A DNA stretch of 40,299 bases from a virus. Both the position numbers and the translations under genes were made by a program. The notes under the pieces are model-generated. The model was given only the letters and a program-made list of their open reading frames with translations. It was not told where the DNA came from and made no database searches. The stretch covers positions 1-40,299 of the IMG/VR virus record IMGVR_UViG_3300034073_002842; one strand, 5' to 3'. Within the stretch, counting starts at the first letter, position 1, and each line of letters starts with the position of its first letter. Positions 1 to 8,252 of this stretch are shown piece by piece.

Positions 1-47
1 GCTCGCGGACCCGCACCCGTCGGGGTCCCAGGAGGACCCAAGGCCGT

Positions 48-74
48 GGGGGGGGTGGGGTGGGGGGTGGGGGG
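48..74 (+). repeat. G-quadruplex-forming G tract (G8-T-G4-T-G6-T-G6)
   Basis: Four runs of 8, 4, 6 and 6 guanines are separated by single T residues. This is the pattern of a very stable parallel G-quadruplex on the plus strand. It is followed by three tandem GGTTGC hexamers at 89-106. The tract lies just beyond the stop codon of the minor-tail-Z-like gene. I see no gene in 1-108 that can be supported, although one minus-strand frame at 1-45 reads as a short collagen-like Gly-Pro-Pro stretch that could belong to a truncated fibre gene. Confidence 0.7.
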
Positions 75-108
75 TGCGGTGCGGGGGTGGTTGCGGTTGC
101 GGTTGCGA

Positions 109-672
109 TCAGCCCCGCGCGCGGCCGTAGCCCCTGCCCATGGCCCCCAGGGCGCGCAGGATCCCTGTCTGCAGCGCATCCTCGATGCGCAGCTCAGTGC
201 GTGCCTGCAAGGCAGGAGACCACTTCCCTCCCACGTAGATGGCGTGGATGGATGGGCCATGGATGACATCGAGGGGCATGCGCTCGGGCCCCCTACGCCG
301 GAAGGGCAAGCCCTTGGCCAGGAAGCCCGATCGGACGACGGTGCGCTGTCCCCGGTAGATGCTGAGGGAGAGCCCCTTGCGCACCTCCTTGGGCTTGAAC
401 TGCATGGCCGTGATGGGCTTGCGGGAGGTGCGGATGACAGCGGTCTGGCCGTCATCGCGGAACTGGGCCTGGGAGACGTCCTGCTTGATGCGTGCTGCGG
501 AGAGGCTGTAGCGCTGGCCGATGGACTTGGCCAGGGTGGTTCGGCCTGCCCTGGCGGCGTCACGGACGCCAGCGCGGATGGCCTTGGGCACGTCCAGGGC
601 GGAGAGCTTGGCCAGGGTCTGGGAGAGCTCCTCGTCCCCGAGAAGCTTGGCGGAGATGTCGATCTGAGCCAT
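109..672 (-). CDS. Minor tail protein Z-like (tail completion) protein
   Basis: This 187-residue protein resembles the prophage minor tail protein Z family (lambda gpZ type), whose members act at the head-proximal end of the tail during tail completion and joining. The recognisable part is the middle: an N-terminal helical region, then ITAMQFKPKEVRKGLS, then a basic beta-rich segment (YRGQRTVVRSGF) and a short GPS/IYVGGKW motif near residue 145. The ATG start at 672 follows a GGAGG sequence. The length fits the family. The gene is oddly placed: it stands alone downstream of the replication genes, separated from the main tail cluster by the window edge. If the genome is circular, it would be transcribed into the late block that starts at the right edge. 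Confidence 0.75.
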   Translation of the reverse strand: MAQIDISAKLLGDEELSQTLAKLSALDVPKAIRAGVRDAARAGRTTLAKSIGQRYSLSAARIKQDVSQAQFRDDGQTAVIRTSRKPITAMQFKPKEVRKGLSLSIYRGQRTVVRSGFLAKGLPFRRRGPERMPLDVIHGPSIHAIYVGGKWSPALQARTELRIEDALQTGILRALGAMGRGYGRARG

Positions 673-715
673 GGGGCGAGGCCTCCGGTGGGATCAGTCT
701 GGCTGGCCTTGAGCC

Positions 716-1029
716 CTCACGCTTCTCACGGTCTTCTCACGGTCGGCGTGAGACGCGAAAGTCAGTGGTGGCCTGGGGTCTGGGGGCCTTCTCACACTCT
801 CACACCTTTTTTCAGAAAGACAGTTACATAGGAGGGGTCCCCCCTTCCCCCCTTACACACACATTCCCCTTCTCTATGGGGGGCTCTCTCCCGGCGGAAA
901 GCGTGAGAACGTGAGAGAGGCCCAAACCCCTTGTGCAGGAAGGGATTCGGGCCTCACGGGTTTCTCACGGTCGGGGGGTTTCTCACGGTGGATCGGCCCG
1001 ATCGACGGCATCAAGGGGCACTCTCACGG
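716..1029. repeat. Iteron-like cluster of CTCACGG/CTCACAC repeats (candidate origin)
   Basis: The gene-free stretch 673-982 and the first bases of the primase gene carry nine CTCAC copies on the plus strand (starting near 716, 725, 736, 791, 799, 953, 964, 982 and 1023) and three inverted GTGAG copies (748, 903, 911). Two copies of CTTCTCACGGT sit exactly 11 bp apart at 722-743, and two of TCTCACGGT 18 bp apart at 963-989. Between them lies a T-rich, low-complexity segment (804-880). Clustered direct and inverted short repeats beside a primase gene are typical of phage and plasmid replication origins. That role is inferred. A regulator-binding region is the main alternative. Confidence 0.6.
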
Positions 1030-3526
1030 CTCGCGAGGTGGTGCCCGCGCCTTTGAAGTAGATCGAGCCCGCCTTGGCCGCTCCAGGCAGTCGCGTGAGG
1101 ACGGTGGGCCAGCAATTCGACCATGGCGTGTCGGCCAGGATGCGGCCGATGGCCTCGGCGTTGTTCGAGATCAGCACCGCGTTGCCGTCGGGTCGAATGC
1201 CATGGCGGCCGAGGGTGGAATGGGCCAGATCGGCGCAGACGTGGAAGTCGTGCTCGCGATGCAGGGCGAGGTCGACGAGCTCCCCGATCGATCGGGTGAG
1301 CACCTTCTCGGCCTCGACGCGGAGCTGGTGCTGGAGGATGCGCTGGATGCAGCGCCGCTCGTCGGGGATCTCGACGGCCTGGCTGTAGGGCTCCCAGTCG
1401 TTGGATTCGATCAGCTGACGGGCCTGGTCGGCGGTGGCCGGTTCGGAGCTGTGGAGGGACCATGCGCCGGCGAGGAGGGTGCCGTACTGGTCCCCCAGAC
1501 GCTGGGAGTCGAACCGCTCGGCCGCGGCCCGGGCGAAGACGCGGATCGAGGCGCGAATGGCCGGGATGAGGGCCACGGTGCGGGCCTGGAGGCGGCGGCC
1601 GATGTCATCGGAGACGTAGCGGTCGAGATCGCGGTCGAGGGCCTCCCAGTGGGACAGGCGCTCGGCCTTGGGGATCTCGGCGGGGTTGCGGAGGGTGAGC
1701 TGCGCGAACCGGCTCTTGTCGGCGCCCTGACGCAGGGCGGTGGCGATCGACGAGAGCAGGAACATGGAGCGGATCGAGTACCGCTGCGTGTCACCTTCGG
1801 GTGAGCCCTTCAGGGTGTGGGCCCGGCTCTCGGATGATGCGACTCGAGCGAGGCCGAGGATGGCCTGCATGCGCGCCTGATCGGGCTTCTCGTTGGATTC
1901 GGCCTCGTCGAACACGACGGGAAGGGCATCGGCGCGAAGCGCCTGGCGGATGCCGGGCTCGGTGGTGTTGCCCGCGACCACCAAGGCGAGATCACCCAGG
2001 AGGGGGGTGACGTAGCGATCGAGGATCGCGGACTTCCCTGAGCCGGCGCCGGCGGTCAGCCAGGCGTGCGGCCGCCAGTCGAGGGCGCCGCAGACAGGCG
2101 CAAGGGTGACCCAGCCAGCGAGGAGCAAGCCGGATGCGGGCACCTCCCAGTGGAAGCGCTGTGCGATGAGGGCGAGGATCAAGGCCTCGTCATCGGAGAG
2201 CGGCTCAGCGCCGGTGGGGCCCTGGAGTGAGCTCAGGCGCTGGTAGAGGTAGGAGCTGCCTGCCAGGCGGTCGCAGACGGTCTGCTCGATGCCGTCGACG
2301 ATGAGGCGATCGCCGAGGTGGAGCACGGAGCGGTTGCGATCCCACCATGCGCCGCGGCCGCGGATCCGATCGGGGCAGTAGACGCCGATGCGGGCCTGCT
2401 GCTCGAAGAGATCGGATGCTGCGGCGGTCCAGTTGGGGCCGCCGCGGCCGCCTGGGTGAGCGGACTCCCAGTAGGCCAGTGGAGCGAGTGCGCAGAGGTT
2501 GGTGCCGGAATGGGAGGAGCGCGAGAGGCGCATCACCTGGCCGGTGCGGTGTGGCTGGTAGTAGTAGGCGTCGTTGTCGAAGCCGAGGCAGGTGAAGTAG
2601 GCGGAGGTGGCTCGGATCGGATCGGGCGCTGGTGCTGAAGCAGGTGCAGCAGCAGGGGTGGGCTCAGGCTCGGGCTCAGGCTCGGGCAGCTCGATGGGCT
2701 TGATGTGGTCGCGGACGTAGGCGAGGGCCTCGTCGGGAGACCATGAGGCGTCGGCGATGTCCCAACCATCCGGGAATGCCGGATCGTTGGCGATGGCCTT
2801 GAGGGTGCAGCCGAGGCCGAGGAGCTTGCGGCCGAGCTCCGCCATGGCCTGGCGGCCTGGGTCGTCGTTGTCGGGCCAGAGGGTGACGTGCCGGCCCCGA
2901 AGGGGGCTCCAGTCGGCCTTGCCGATGGCGTTGCAGCCGGACGGCCAGGTGACGACCACGACGTGATCACCCAGGAGACGCGCGGCGGCATCGGCTGCCT
3001 TCTCGCCCTCGACGATCAGCACGCGGGCATCAGGGCGGGCCTGCAGCTGCGCAAGGTTCAGCAGCGGCCGAGGTGCGGGGGGCGCCTTCCAGCGCCAGGC
3101 GTCACCATCCCACCAGAGGGGGCGGATCTTCTTGCCCGGGAACCGGCAGACCAGGAAGGTGCTCGAGTAGCGCCAGACCGATTCCGCGCCGGCGGTGGGC
3201 GGCTCGCTGGCGGGGCGCTGTGGGGTGGACGGGACGCCGAGGAAGGCCTCGATGCGCTGAGCGGCGGTCGGGAAGTCCCAGCCGGTGCGACGCATGAGCA
3301 GGTCCATGCCGGAGCCGGCCCCGCCGTGCTGATCGCGACCGCCGCAGCGGTTGCAGAACCAGGAGCCGGAGCCGTCCTGATCGTCGAAGCGGTAGCGGTC
3401 CTCTCCCCCGCAGAGGGGGCAAGGCTGATGGCGATCGGTGAGCTGCTGCTGCGTGAGGCCAGCCAGCGAGCCGAGGATGGCGGGCCAGTGGCCGGCCGCC
3501 AGGTCGGTTACACGGGTACGGCTCAT
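983..3526 (-). CDS. Bifunctional DNA primase-helicase
   Basis: This 847-residue replication protein combines primase and helicase parts. A CHC2-type zinc-binding site has Cys36, Cys39, Cys58 and Cys61 (CPLCGG and FCNRCGG). A Toprim-like domain follows, with VLIVEGEKAADA near 169-180 and LWPDNDDPGR near 216-225. An acidic-proline then alanine-proline linker (about 281-303) is encoded by short tandem repeats near 2655-2690. The C-terminal half is a P-loop ATPase with Walker A AGAGSGKS (492-499) and Walker B PVVFDEAE (536-543). I chose the ATG at 3526, which overlaps the upstream stop as ATGA, over the longer frame open to 3661. It presumably primes and unwinds phage DNA at a nearby origin, together with the helicase and nuclease upstream. 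Confidence 0.9.
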   Translation of the reverse strand: MSRTRVTDLAAGHWPAILGSLAGLTQQQLTDRHQPCPLCGGEDRYRFDDQDGSGSWFCNRCGGRDQHGGAGSGMDLLMRRTGWDFPTAAQRIEAFLGVPSTPQRPASEPPTAGAESVWRYSSTFLVCRFPGKKIRPLWWDGDAWRWKAPPAPRPLLNLAQLQARPDARVLIVEGEKAADAAARLLGDHVVVVTWPSGCNAIGKADWSPLRGRHVTLWPDNDDPGRQAMAELGRKLLGLGCTLKAIANDPAFPDGWDIADASWSPDEALAYVRDHIKPIELPEPEPEPEPTPAAAPASAPAPDPIRATSAYFTCLGFDNDAYYYQPHRTGQVMRLSRSSHSGTNLCALAPLAYWESAHPGGRGGPNWTAAASDLFEQQARIGVYCPDRIRGRGAWWDRNRSVLHLGDRLIVDGIEQTVCDRLAGSSYLYQRLSSLQGPTGAEPLSDDEALILALIAQRFHWEVPASGLLLAGWVTLAPVCGALDWRPHAWLTAGAGSGKSAILDRYVTPLLGDLALVVAGNTTEPGIRQALRADALPVVFDEAESNEKPDQARMQAILGLARVASSESRAHTLKGSPEGDTQRYSIRSMFLLSSIATALRQGADKSRFAQLTLRNPAEIPKAERLSHWEALDRDLDRYVSDDIGRRLQARTVALIPAIRASIRVFARAAAERFDSQRLGDQYGTLLAGAWSLHSSEPATADQARQLIESNDWEPYSQAVEIPDERRCIQRILQHQLRVEAEKVLTRSIGELVDLALHREHDFHVCADLAHSTLGRHGIRPDGNAVLISNNAEAIGRILADTPWSNCWPTVLTRLPGAAKAGSIYFKGAGTTSRAVRVPLDAVDRADPP

Positions 3527-3768
3527 TCGGCGGGCGTGACGGTGCGAGCGGCGCGGCGGTAGAGCTGGCGGCATTGGCGCACGGTGGCCTCGGTGGCGTG
3601 CCACGACCAGCCGCGGTGGCGGATCTGGATCTCGGCCCAGTGCTCGGGCTTCTCGGCCCAACGCAGCACCAGCTCGTCGGAGCTGGGGTCGCAGTGCCAG
3701 GCGTCGCGGTAGAGGCCCCGCAGGCGATGCAGGGCAGTCTCGGGGGAAATGGTCACGAGGGAGAGCAA
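3523..3768 (-). CDS. Small hypothetical protein upstream of primase
   Basis: This 81-residue protein is rich in Trp and Arg, with no recognised domain. It has WAEKPEHWAEIQIRHRGW in its centre and a basic C-terminus. Its stop overlaps the primase start by four bases (ATGA), so the two are probably co-translated. The position between the VRR-NUC gene and the primase suggests an accessory replication role, but nothing in the sequence proves it. Confidence 0.65.
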   Translation of the reverse strand: MLSLVTISPETALHRLRGLYRDAWHCDPSSDELVLRWAEKPEHWAEIQIRHRGWSWHATEATVRQCRQLYRRAARTVTPAE

Positions 3769-3828
3769 GCTGTGCTCCCCGACGCTACGGGCGCAGCAGG
3801 CAGCTGGAAGCTGCGGCGCAAGGTTTCG

Positions 3829-4182
3829 TTACAGACGAAGGATGGAGAGAGCGTCGGGAACGGAGCGCGCGACGCCGGCCAGGCCGCCGGCCTGCTGCAC
3901 GAGGTTGATGAAGGCCTGCTGCTGATCGGTGAGGCGGCCGCCGTCCTTGACCTCGACGGCAGCGAACAGGGCGACACGCTGCCCCACCATGTCGGGCGTA
4001 ACGACGACGGTGCGGAAGCCGATGAGGTCGCTGGAGCCGGGGCAGAGGCCGTAGGTGACGAGCTGGCCCTGGGCATCCTTGAGGGCGCCGACGTTGTTTC
4101 GCCAGAGGCGTGCGGGGCCGGAGCCGGCCGCCAGCTGGATGTCGGCCTGGACCTTGCGTTCATCAGAACGGCCTCTGGGCAT
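3829..4182 (-). CDS. VRR-NUC domain nuclease
   Basis: This 117-residue protein has the layout of phage-encoded VRR-NUC nucleases, a PD-(D/E)XK-fold family proposed to act on branched or structured DNA. Visible motifs are a basic LWRNNVGALKD segment, a glycine-rich GSSDLIG (the Asp of the active site), AAVEVKDGGRLT (the E-x-K pair) with a following Q, and a C-terminal GGLAGVARSVPDAL helix typical of the family. It overlaps the helicase gene end by 20 bp. In phages these genes usually sit between a helicase and a primase, exactly as here. A short inverted repeat (TTCGT/ACGAA) covers the stop codon. Confidence 0.85.
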   Translation of the reverse strand: MPRGRSDERKVQADIQLAAGSGPARLWRNNVGALKDAQGQLVTYGLCPGSSDLIGFRTVVVTPDMVGQRVALFAAVEVKDGGRLTDQQQAFINLVQQAGGLAGVARSVPDALSILRL

Positions 4183-5560
4183 GGTGCTGTCCCCGTGCGG
4201 CGAGCATGTGGTTGACCCATCCTGGCTTGTAGCCCCGATCGCGGGCGATGGCTTCGAGTTCCTCTCGAGTGCGGGCCCGGACCACCTCGCGGCGCTCCTG
4301 GCGGCGCACTTCAGCGGCGGTGAGCTCGCGCAGGTCGCCCTCGATCGTCACCAGCTCGCGGCGGGCCTGCTCGACGACGTGGCCGCACTCGGGGCATGGG
4401 TTGGCGGTGGAAGGGATGGCGGAGAAGCAGCTGGGGCAGATGCGGATCGGGATGGCGTCACTGGCGGCCCGCTTGCGCTTGGGCCGGCCTTCGAGGCTCC
4501 AGTCGCGTGCGTCGGTCGGCAAGCCATGCCTCAACGTGTTCCCCACGTGGTCGTTGATCACCGCGTGAGCCTTGCCGGGGCATGGCCTGAGCACGCGGCC
4601 GACCTGCTGCAGGTGCAGGCCCAGGCTGTCTGTGGGCCTGAGGAGGATGGCGCCTGTAACCGACGGAATGTCAGTGCCCTCTGAAATGATGTCGCAGGAC
4701 GTGAGGACCTTGATCACGCCAGCGCCGAGGTCTGCGATGGTGCGCCGGCGCACGCCGCGATCCATGGAGCCGTCAAGAGTGGCAGCCGGGATGCCCTGAT
4801 CGTTGAAGGCCTGGGCGACGGCCTCGGCGTGGGCCACTGAGCAGCAGAACGCGATTGCCGTGCCGTTGTGATGCTCGGCGATGGTGCGCCTGTAGTGGGA
4901 GACGGCATCCCCCATGGCCTGCCCCTGGCGGAGGATGTCGTCGGCGTCGTGCCGGCCCTTCTTCGAGTCGAACCGCTTCACGCCCGACAGGTCGATGCTC
5001 GGAGGCGCGAACACGCGGGCCGGCACCAGGAAGCCCTCACCGGTGAGCCAGGCGGCATCGGGGCCCGTCACCATGGCGGAGAACTGATCACCCAGGCCGC
5101 GGCCGTCGAGGCGCTCCGGGGTTGCAGTGACTCCCAGCACTCGAGCCCGGGGCATGGCGGCCAGCACCTTGGCCCAGGTGCCGGCGACGGCATGGTGCGC
5201 CTCGTCAACGATCAGCAGCTGGAAGAAGTCGGGCGGCAGCTGGTGCAGCCTGCGGGCCAAGGTCTGCACAGATGCGACCTGGACGCCCTGGCGGAGGCCC
5301 TGCCGGTAGCCAGCGGCAATGATGCCGTGGTTGCAGCCGATAGCGTGGAGTGATCGGGAGGCCTGATCCACCAGCTCCTGCCGGTGCACGAGGATGGCGA
5401 CCCTATTGCCCTTGATGGCCGCCTTCTCGGCGATGTGGACGAACGTGTAGGTCTTGCCGCCGCCGGTGGGCAGGACGAACAGCACAGCGCGATGGCCGTC
5501 CATGAAGGCCCCGCGGATCTCGTGCACGCCGGTGGCCTGGAAGGGTCGAAGAGAGACCAT
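4163..5560 (-). CDS. DEAH-box superfamily 2 helicase
   Basis: This 465-residue ATP-dependent helicase is of the type III restriction/RecG-like SF2 group common in phages. Visible motifs are a Q-like RPFQ near the N-terminus, motif I LPTGGGKT (30-37), motif II DEAH (119-122), motif III TATPERLDG, and motif VI QQVGRVLRP. After the helicase core come two CxxC pairs (CPSC and CPEC, about residues 375-393) that probably bind zinc. The C-terminus is charged. It is the first gene of the leftward replication operon, transcribed away from the divergent control region at 5561-5757. It is probably used in replication fork opening or recombination together with the VRR-NUC protein. Confidence 0.9.
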   Translation of the reverse strand: MVSLRPFQATGVHEIRGAFMDGHRAVLFVLPTGGGKTYTFVHIAEKAAIKGNRVAILVHRQELVDQASRSLHAIGCNHGIIAAGYRQGLRQGVQVASVQTLARRLHQLPPDFFQLLIVDEAHHAVAGTWAKVLAAMPRARVLGVTATPERLDGRGLGDQFSAMVTGPDAAWLTGEGFLVPARVFAPPSIDLSGVKRFDSKKGRHDADDILRQGQAMGDAVSHYRRTIAEHHNGTAIAFCCSVAHAEAVAQAFNDQGIPAATLDGSMDRGVRRRTIADLGAGVIKVLTSCDIISEGTDIPSVTGAILLRPTDSLGLHLQQVGRVLRPCPGKAHAVINDHVGNTLRHGLPTDARDWSLEGRPKRKRAASDAIPIRICPSCFSAIPSTANPCPECGHVVEQARRELVTIEGDLRELTAAEVRRQERREVVRARTREELEAIARDRGYKPGWVNHMLAARGQHHAQRPF

Positions 5561-5757
5561 GTGGAAGTCGACAGGCTGGGGGTTGACAGTGATGTGAGAG
5601 TGCCGGATTCTCCCGTGAAATCAAGGCGATGCGCAAGTATGTGAAGGTATGTGAAAGGATGTTCCGGGATGAAGCGGGAAGCCTGTAGGGTCGAAGACGA
5701 CCCCCGCAATTCACAGGGTATGAACCGACCGCACGGCCGCCGCACGGAGGTGGCCTG
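5561..5757. promoter_or_regulatory. Divergent control region between replication and recombination operons
   Basis: This 197-bp gap separates the leftward helicase gene from the rightward nuclease gene. It contains TTGACA (5583-5588) with a 17-bp spacer to GATTCT (5606-5611), two direct copies of GTATGTGAA (5637-5645 and 5647-5655, 10 bp apart), and a TAGGGT hexamer (5686-5691) that could be a -10 box. The location and the helically phased repeat suggest an operator that controls both operons. Transcription start positions cannot be fixed from the sequence. Confidence 0.5.
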
Positions 5758-6570
5758 ATGCCCTCCCAGCTGCAGCACCACCCCGGCCTGACCAACGAGG
5801 CCTACCACCACCTCAAGGCCGTCTCGCCCAGCCAGATCAAGGTGCTCGGACGCAGCCCCCTGCACTACTACGACCAGTTCCTGGCGGAGGACCGCGAGAA
5901 GAAGCCGCCCACCGACGCCATGCTCAAGGGCACGGCGCTGCACACTGCGGTGCTGGAGCCCGAGCTGTGGGACAGCACCATTGCGGTGCCGAAGCACAGC
6001 TTCGATCGCCGGACGAAGGCCGGCAAGGAAATGGCAGCCGAGTTCGAGCGCGAGAGCGCCGGCAAGATCGTGCTGAGCCCCGAGGATGCCGAGGAGGTGC
6101 GCCGGATGGCCGACGCCGTGCGGAAGCACCCGGCCGCCAGCTTCTTGCTCGACCTGCCCGGCCGGCGGGAGGCCAGTTACACGTGGACGGATCCGACCAC
6201 CGGCCTGGAGTGCAAGACCAGGCCTGACTGGCATTCGGAGGATCGGCGCATCGTGGTCGACGTGAAGACGTGCCGCGACGCCAGCAGGGTCGAGTTCGCC
6301 AAGGCCATCGCGAACCTGGATTATCACGTCCAGGCGGCGTGGAACCAGGGCGCACTCGAGGCGGAGCAGTTCATCACCATCGCGGTGGAGAGCGCACGGC
6401 CCTATGCCGTGGCGGTCTACCCCGCCAGCGGGGCGATGATCGCCGCCGGGCAGCGCCGGATCGAGTCAGCCATGCACCTGCTGGCTGAATGCCACGCCAG
6501 CGGCAACTGGCCTGGCTACGGCGACCTGGTGCAGGAGCCCATCGAACTGCCGGCCTGGTGCCGTGACTGA
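5758..6570 (+). CDS. RecE-like PD-(D/E)XK exonuclease (DUF3799 type)
   Basis: This 270-residue protein belongs to the PD-(D/E)XK exonuclease group represented by the RecE C-terminal domain. Motifs seen are GTALHTAVLEPE (about 59-69), the catalytic block with Asp157 (KTRPDWH), Asp168 and Lys170 (VVDVKT), and YHVQAAW followed by a Q/G pair that matches the last family motif. Such enzymes resect double-stranded DNA 5' to 3' and hand the 3' strand to a RecT-type annealing protein, which is encoded 183 bp downstream. The ATG follows GGAGGTGG. It is the first gene of the rightward early operon. Confidence 0.85.
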   Translation: MPSQLQHHPGLTNEAYHHLKAVSPSQIKVLGRSPLHYYDQFLAEDREKKPPTDAMLKGTALHTAVLEPELWDSTIAVPKHSFDRRTKAGKEMAAEFERESAGKIVLSPEDAEEVRRMADAVRKHPAASFLLDLPGRREASYTWTDPTTGLECKTRPDWHSEDRRIVVDVKTCRDASRVEFAKAIANLDYHVQAAWNQGALEAEQFITIAVESARPYAVAVYPASGAMIAAGQRRIESAMHLLAECHASGNWPGYGDLVQEPIELPAWCRD

Positions 6571-6757
6571 GGGGCGCCTGCTCACCTACCAGCAGCTGCT
6601 CCGGCTGCACCGTGAGGCATTCGCTGACGGCGGCCGCACGGTGCTCCAGATGCTCCGCGTCACTGCGAAGCAATACGACGAGGCTCGCATGCCTCACCCC
6701 ACCCTCGACCAGATCGCGGATCAGATCGAGGCCATTCTCAACGAACGCTATCCATGA
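6563..6757 (+). CDS. Small hypothetical protein between RecE-like and RecT
   Basis: This 64-residue, mostly helical protein starts at a GTG that overlaps the nuclease end by 8 bp. Its stop overlaps the recT start (ATGA). No family is recognised. Its tight placement inside the recombination pair suggests co-expression, and possibly an accessory role. Confidence 0.65.
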   Translation: MTEGRLLTYQQLLRLHREAFADGGRTVLQMLRVTAKQYDEARMPHPTLDQIADQIEAILNERYP

Positions 6758-7524
6758 CCGACACTGCGATCACGACCACGACCCAGCAGCCGAGCCCTGG
6801 CGCGCTGGACTTCCTCCACAACGGCGCAGCCCTCGACCACCGGTATCGGCTGGCGAAGGCCTTCAGCATGAGCGGCATGGTGCCCGCTCACTTCCAGGGC
6901 AAGCCCGAGGCATGCCTGGTCGCCATGCTCTACGCCGAGCAGCTGGGGGAGCATCCGATGCTGCTGTTCCAGGAGATCAGCGTGATCAACGGGCGGCCGA
7001 ACACGTCGGCGCGGTTCGCCATCGCCCGCGCCAACAAGTCGGGCCTGCTGCAGGGCCCGATCACGTGGACGGCGAAGGGCCAGGGCGAAGCGCTGGAGGT
7101 AACGGCCTCTGCGACGCTGCGCGACACCGGCGAGGTGATCAGCGCCACGGTGACTATGCGTGAGGCGATCGCCGACAACTGGGTGAAGAACCCGAAGTAC
7201 AAGTCGATCCCCGGCCAGATGCTGCGGTGGCGATCGGCCACGCGGCTGATCAACCTCTACATGCCGGAGGTGCTGTTCGGCCTGGGCGTGCGCGAAGAGG
7301 TCGAGCAGGTGACCGTTCGAGAGGCAGCACCTGCACAAGCAACTGGCGCCAGCGTGGTGGCCGATCTGAACCGACAGATTGCGGCCAGCGCAACCTCTGC
7401 GGAGTCATCGCCCGATTCTGGCAAGGCTCAGCCTATCCAGGAACCTGAACAACATGATCAGGATGCTCAGGTTGACAGTGAACTCATCGAACCGGAGGTG
7501 GTCGATGCTCACAACCCGTTTTGA
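6754..7524 (+). CDS. RecT-family single-strand annealing protein
   Basis: This 256-residue protein matches the RecT family of phage annealing proteins. The N-terminal part has AKAFSMSGMVPAHFQGKP, which is typical of RecT variants in which the protein is called with its partner nuclease. The family core follows (AMLYAEQLGEHPM, ARANKSGLLQG). The conserved segment NPKYKSIPGQMLRWRSATRL lies near 147-166, with a YMPEVLFGL continuation. The C-terminal 60 residues are low-complexity and acidic, as often seen. It promotes annealing of 3' single strands produced by the upstream nuclease, giving RecA-independent recombination during replication. Confidence 0.9.
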   Translation: MTDTAITTTTQQPSPGALDFLHNGAALDHRYRLAKAFSMSGMVPAHFQGKPEACLVAMLYAEQLGEHPMLLFQEISVINGRPNTSARFAIARANKSGLLQGPITWTAKGQGEALEVTASATLRDTGEVISATVTMREAIADNWVKNPKYKSIPGQMLRWRSATRLINLYMPEVLFGLGVREEVEQVTVREAAPAQATGASVVADLNRQIAASATSAESSPDSGKAQPIQEPEQHDQDAQVDSELIEPEVVDAHNPF

Positions 7525-7539
7525 GTTGGAGTGAAGCCT

Positions 7540-7746
7540 ATGGGTGACAAGGAGTTTCTTACATCGAAGGAGCTGTCAGACCGCTGGCGGCTCAGTGATC
7601 AGACGTTGGCCAACTGGCGGTATGCGGGCAAGGGCCCGCCATTCATCCGTGTTGGCGCACGGGTGCTGTATCCCATCAACGGGATACAGGCATTCGAGCA
7701 GCTGCATCAGCAGCAATCCGTTTCAAACATTCAGCAGACCCAATGA
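7540..7746 (+). CDS. Excisionase/AlpA-like helix-turn-helix protein
   Basis: This 68-residue protein contains a winged HTH of the excisionase family (HTH_17): LTSKELSDRWRLSDQTLANW, then GKGPPFIRVGARVLYP. It could be a recombination directionality factor for the integrase, or a transcription regulator of the early operon. I prefer the ATG at 7540 because a TTGGAG ribosome site lies 8 bp upstream; a GTG at 7531 is the alternative. Its stop overlaps the SSB start (ATGA). It lies 9 kb from the integrase, which is far for an excisionase. Confidence 0.8.
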   Translation: MGDKEFLTSKELSDRWRLSDQTLANWRYAGKGPPFIRVGARVLYPINGIQAFEQLHQQQSVSNIQQTQ

Positions 7747-8252
7747 ACGACCCCATCGCAACACTGCTCCGCGCGAGCCAGCATCAGTTCATCGGCAACC
7801 TTGGCCGTGATCCTGAGACTCGGTTCCTGGACAGCGGCAAGTCCGTGACCAACGTGAACATCGGCATCGCGCACCTTGCCGACCGCGAGCAAACCGACTG
7901 GATCAAGCTCGAAGTATGGGGTGAGGAGGGCCAGGCATTTGCTGACCAGTGCCGCAAGGGCTCGAAGGTCCATGTGATCGGGCGGGTGAAGACCGACCGC
8001 TGGACGAACAGGAACACCGGCGAAGAGCAGATGATGCTGTGCTGCCGTGTGGAGCAGTGGAAGCTGATGCCAACCGCTGGAGCGCCTGCCCCCGCGGCAC
8101 CGGCACCAGCCCCGGCGGCTCCTGCTGCGCAGCCACCGCACCTGGCTGCGGCCGGCTGGGCACCCAACCCAGCGAACGGCACAGTGGCAGCACCGCGGCC
8201 GGTGCAGCAGCCGGCGCAGCCGCAGTGGCAGGAGAGCGACATCCCGTTCTGA
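7743..8252 (+). CDS. ssb: Single-stranded DNA-binding protein
   Basis: This 169-residue SSB has an N-terminal OB fold with the family signature NLGRDPETRFL near 19-29, DWIKLEVWGEEGQ and VHVIGRVKTDRW. An Ala/Pro-rich flexible linker follows (about 110-150). The typical acidic-hydrophobic tip ESDIPF recruits replication and repair partners. It coats the single strands generated by the nuclease and helicase. The start overlaps the HTH gene by four bases. Confidence 0.93.
   Translation: MNDPIATLLRASQHQFIGNLGRDPETRFLDSGKSVTNVNIGIAHLADREQTDWIKLEVWGEEGQAFADQCRKGSKVHVIGRVKTDRWTNRNTGEEQMMLCCRVEQWKLMPTAGAPAPAAPAPAPAAPAAQPPHLAAAGWAPNPANGTVAAPRPVQQPAQPQWQESDIPF

Noticed and set aside
46-831. Long plus-strand open frame over the gpZ-like gene
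   Set aside because: It is the antisense shadow of a recognised tail gene in GC-rich DNA, where most frames stay open. Its protein is low-complexity and resembles nothing.
716-1029. CRISPR array
   Set aside because: The repeats are only 7-11 bp, irregularly spaced and in both orientations, without spacers of constant length.
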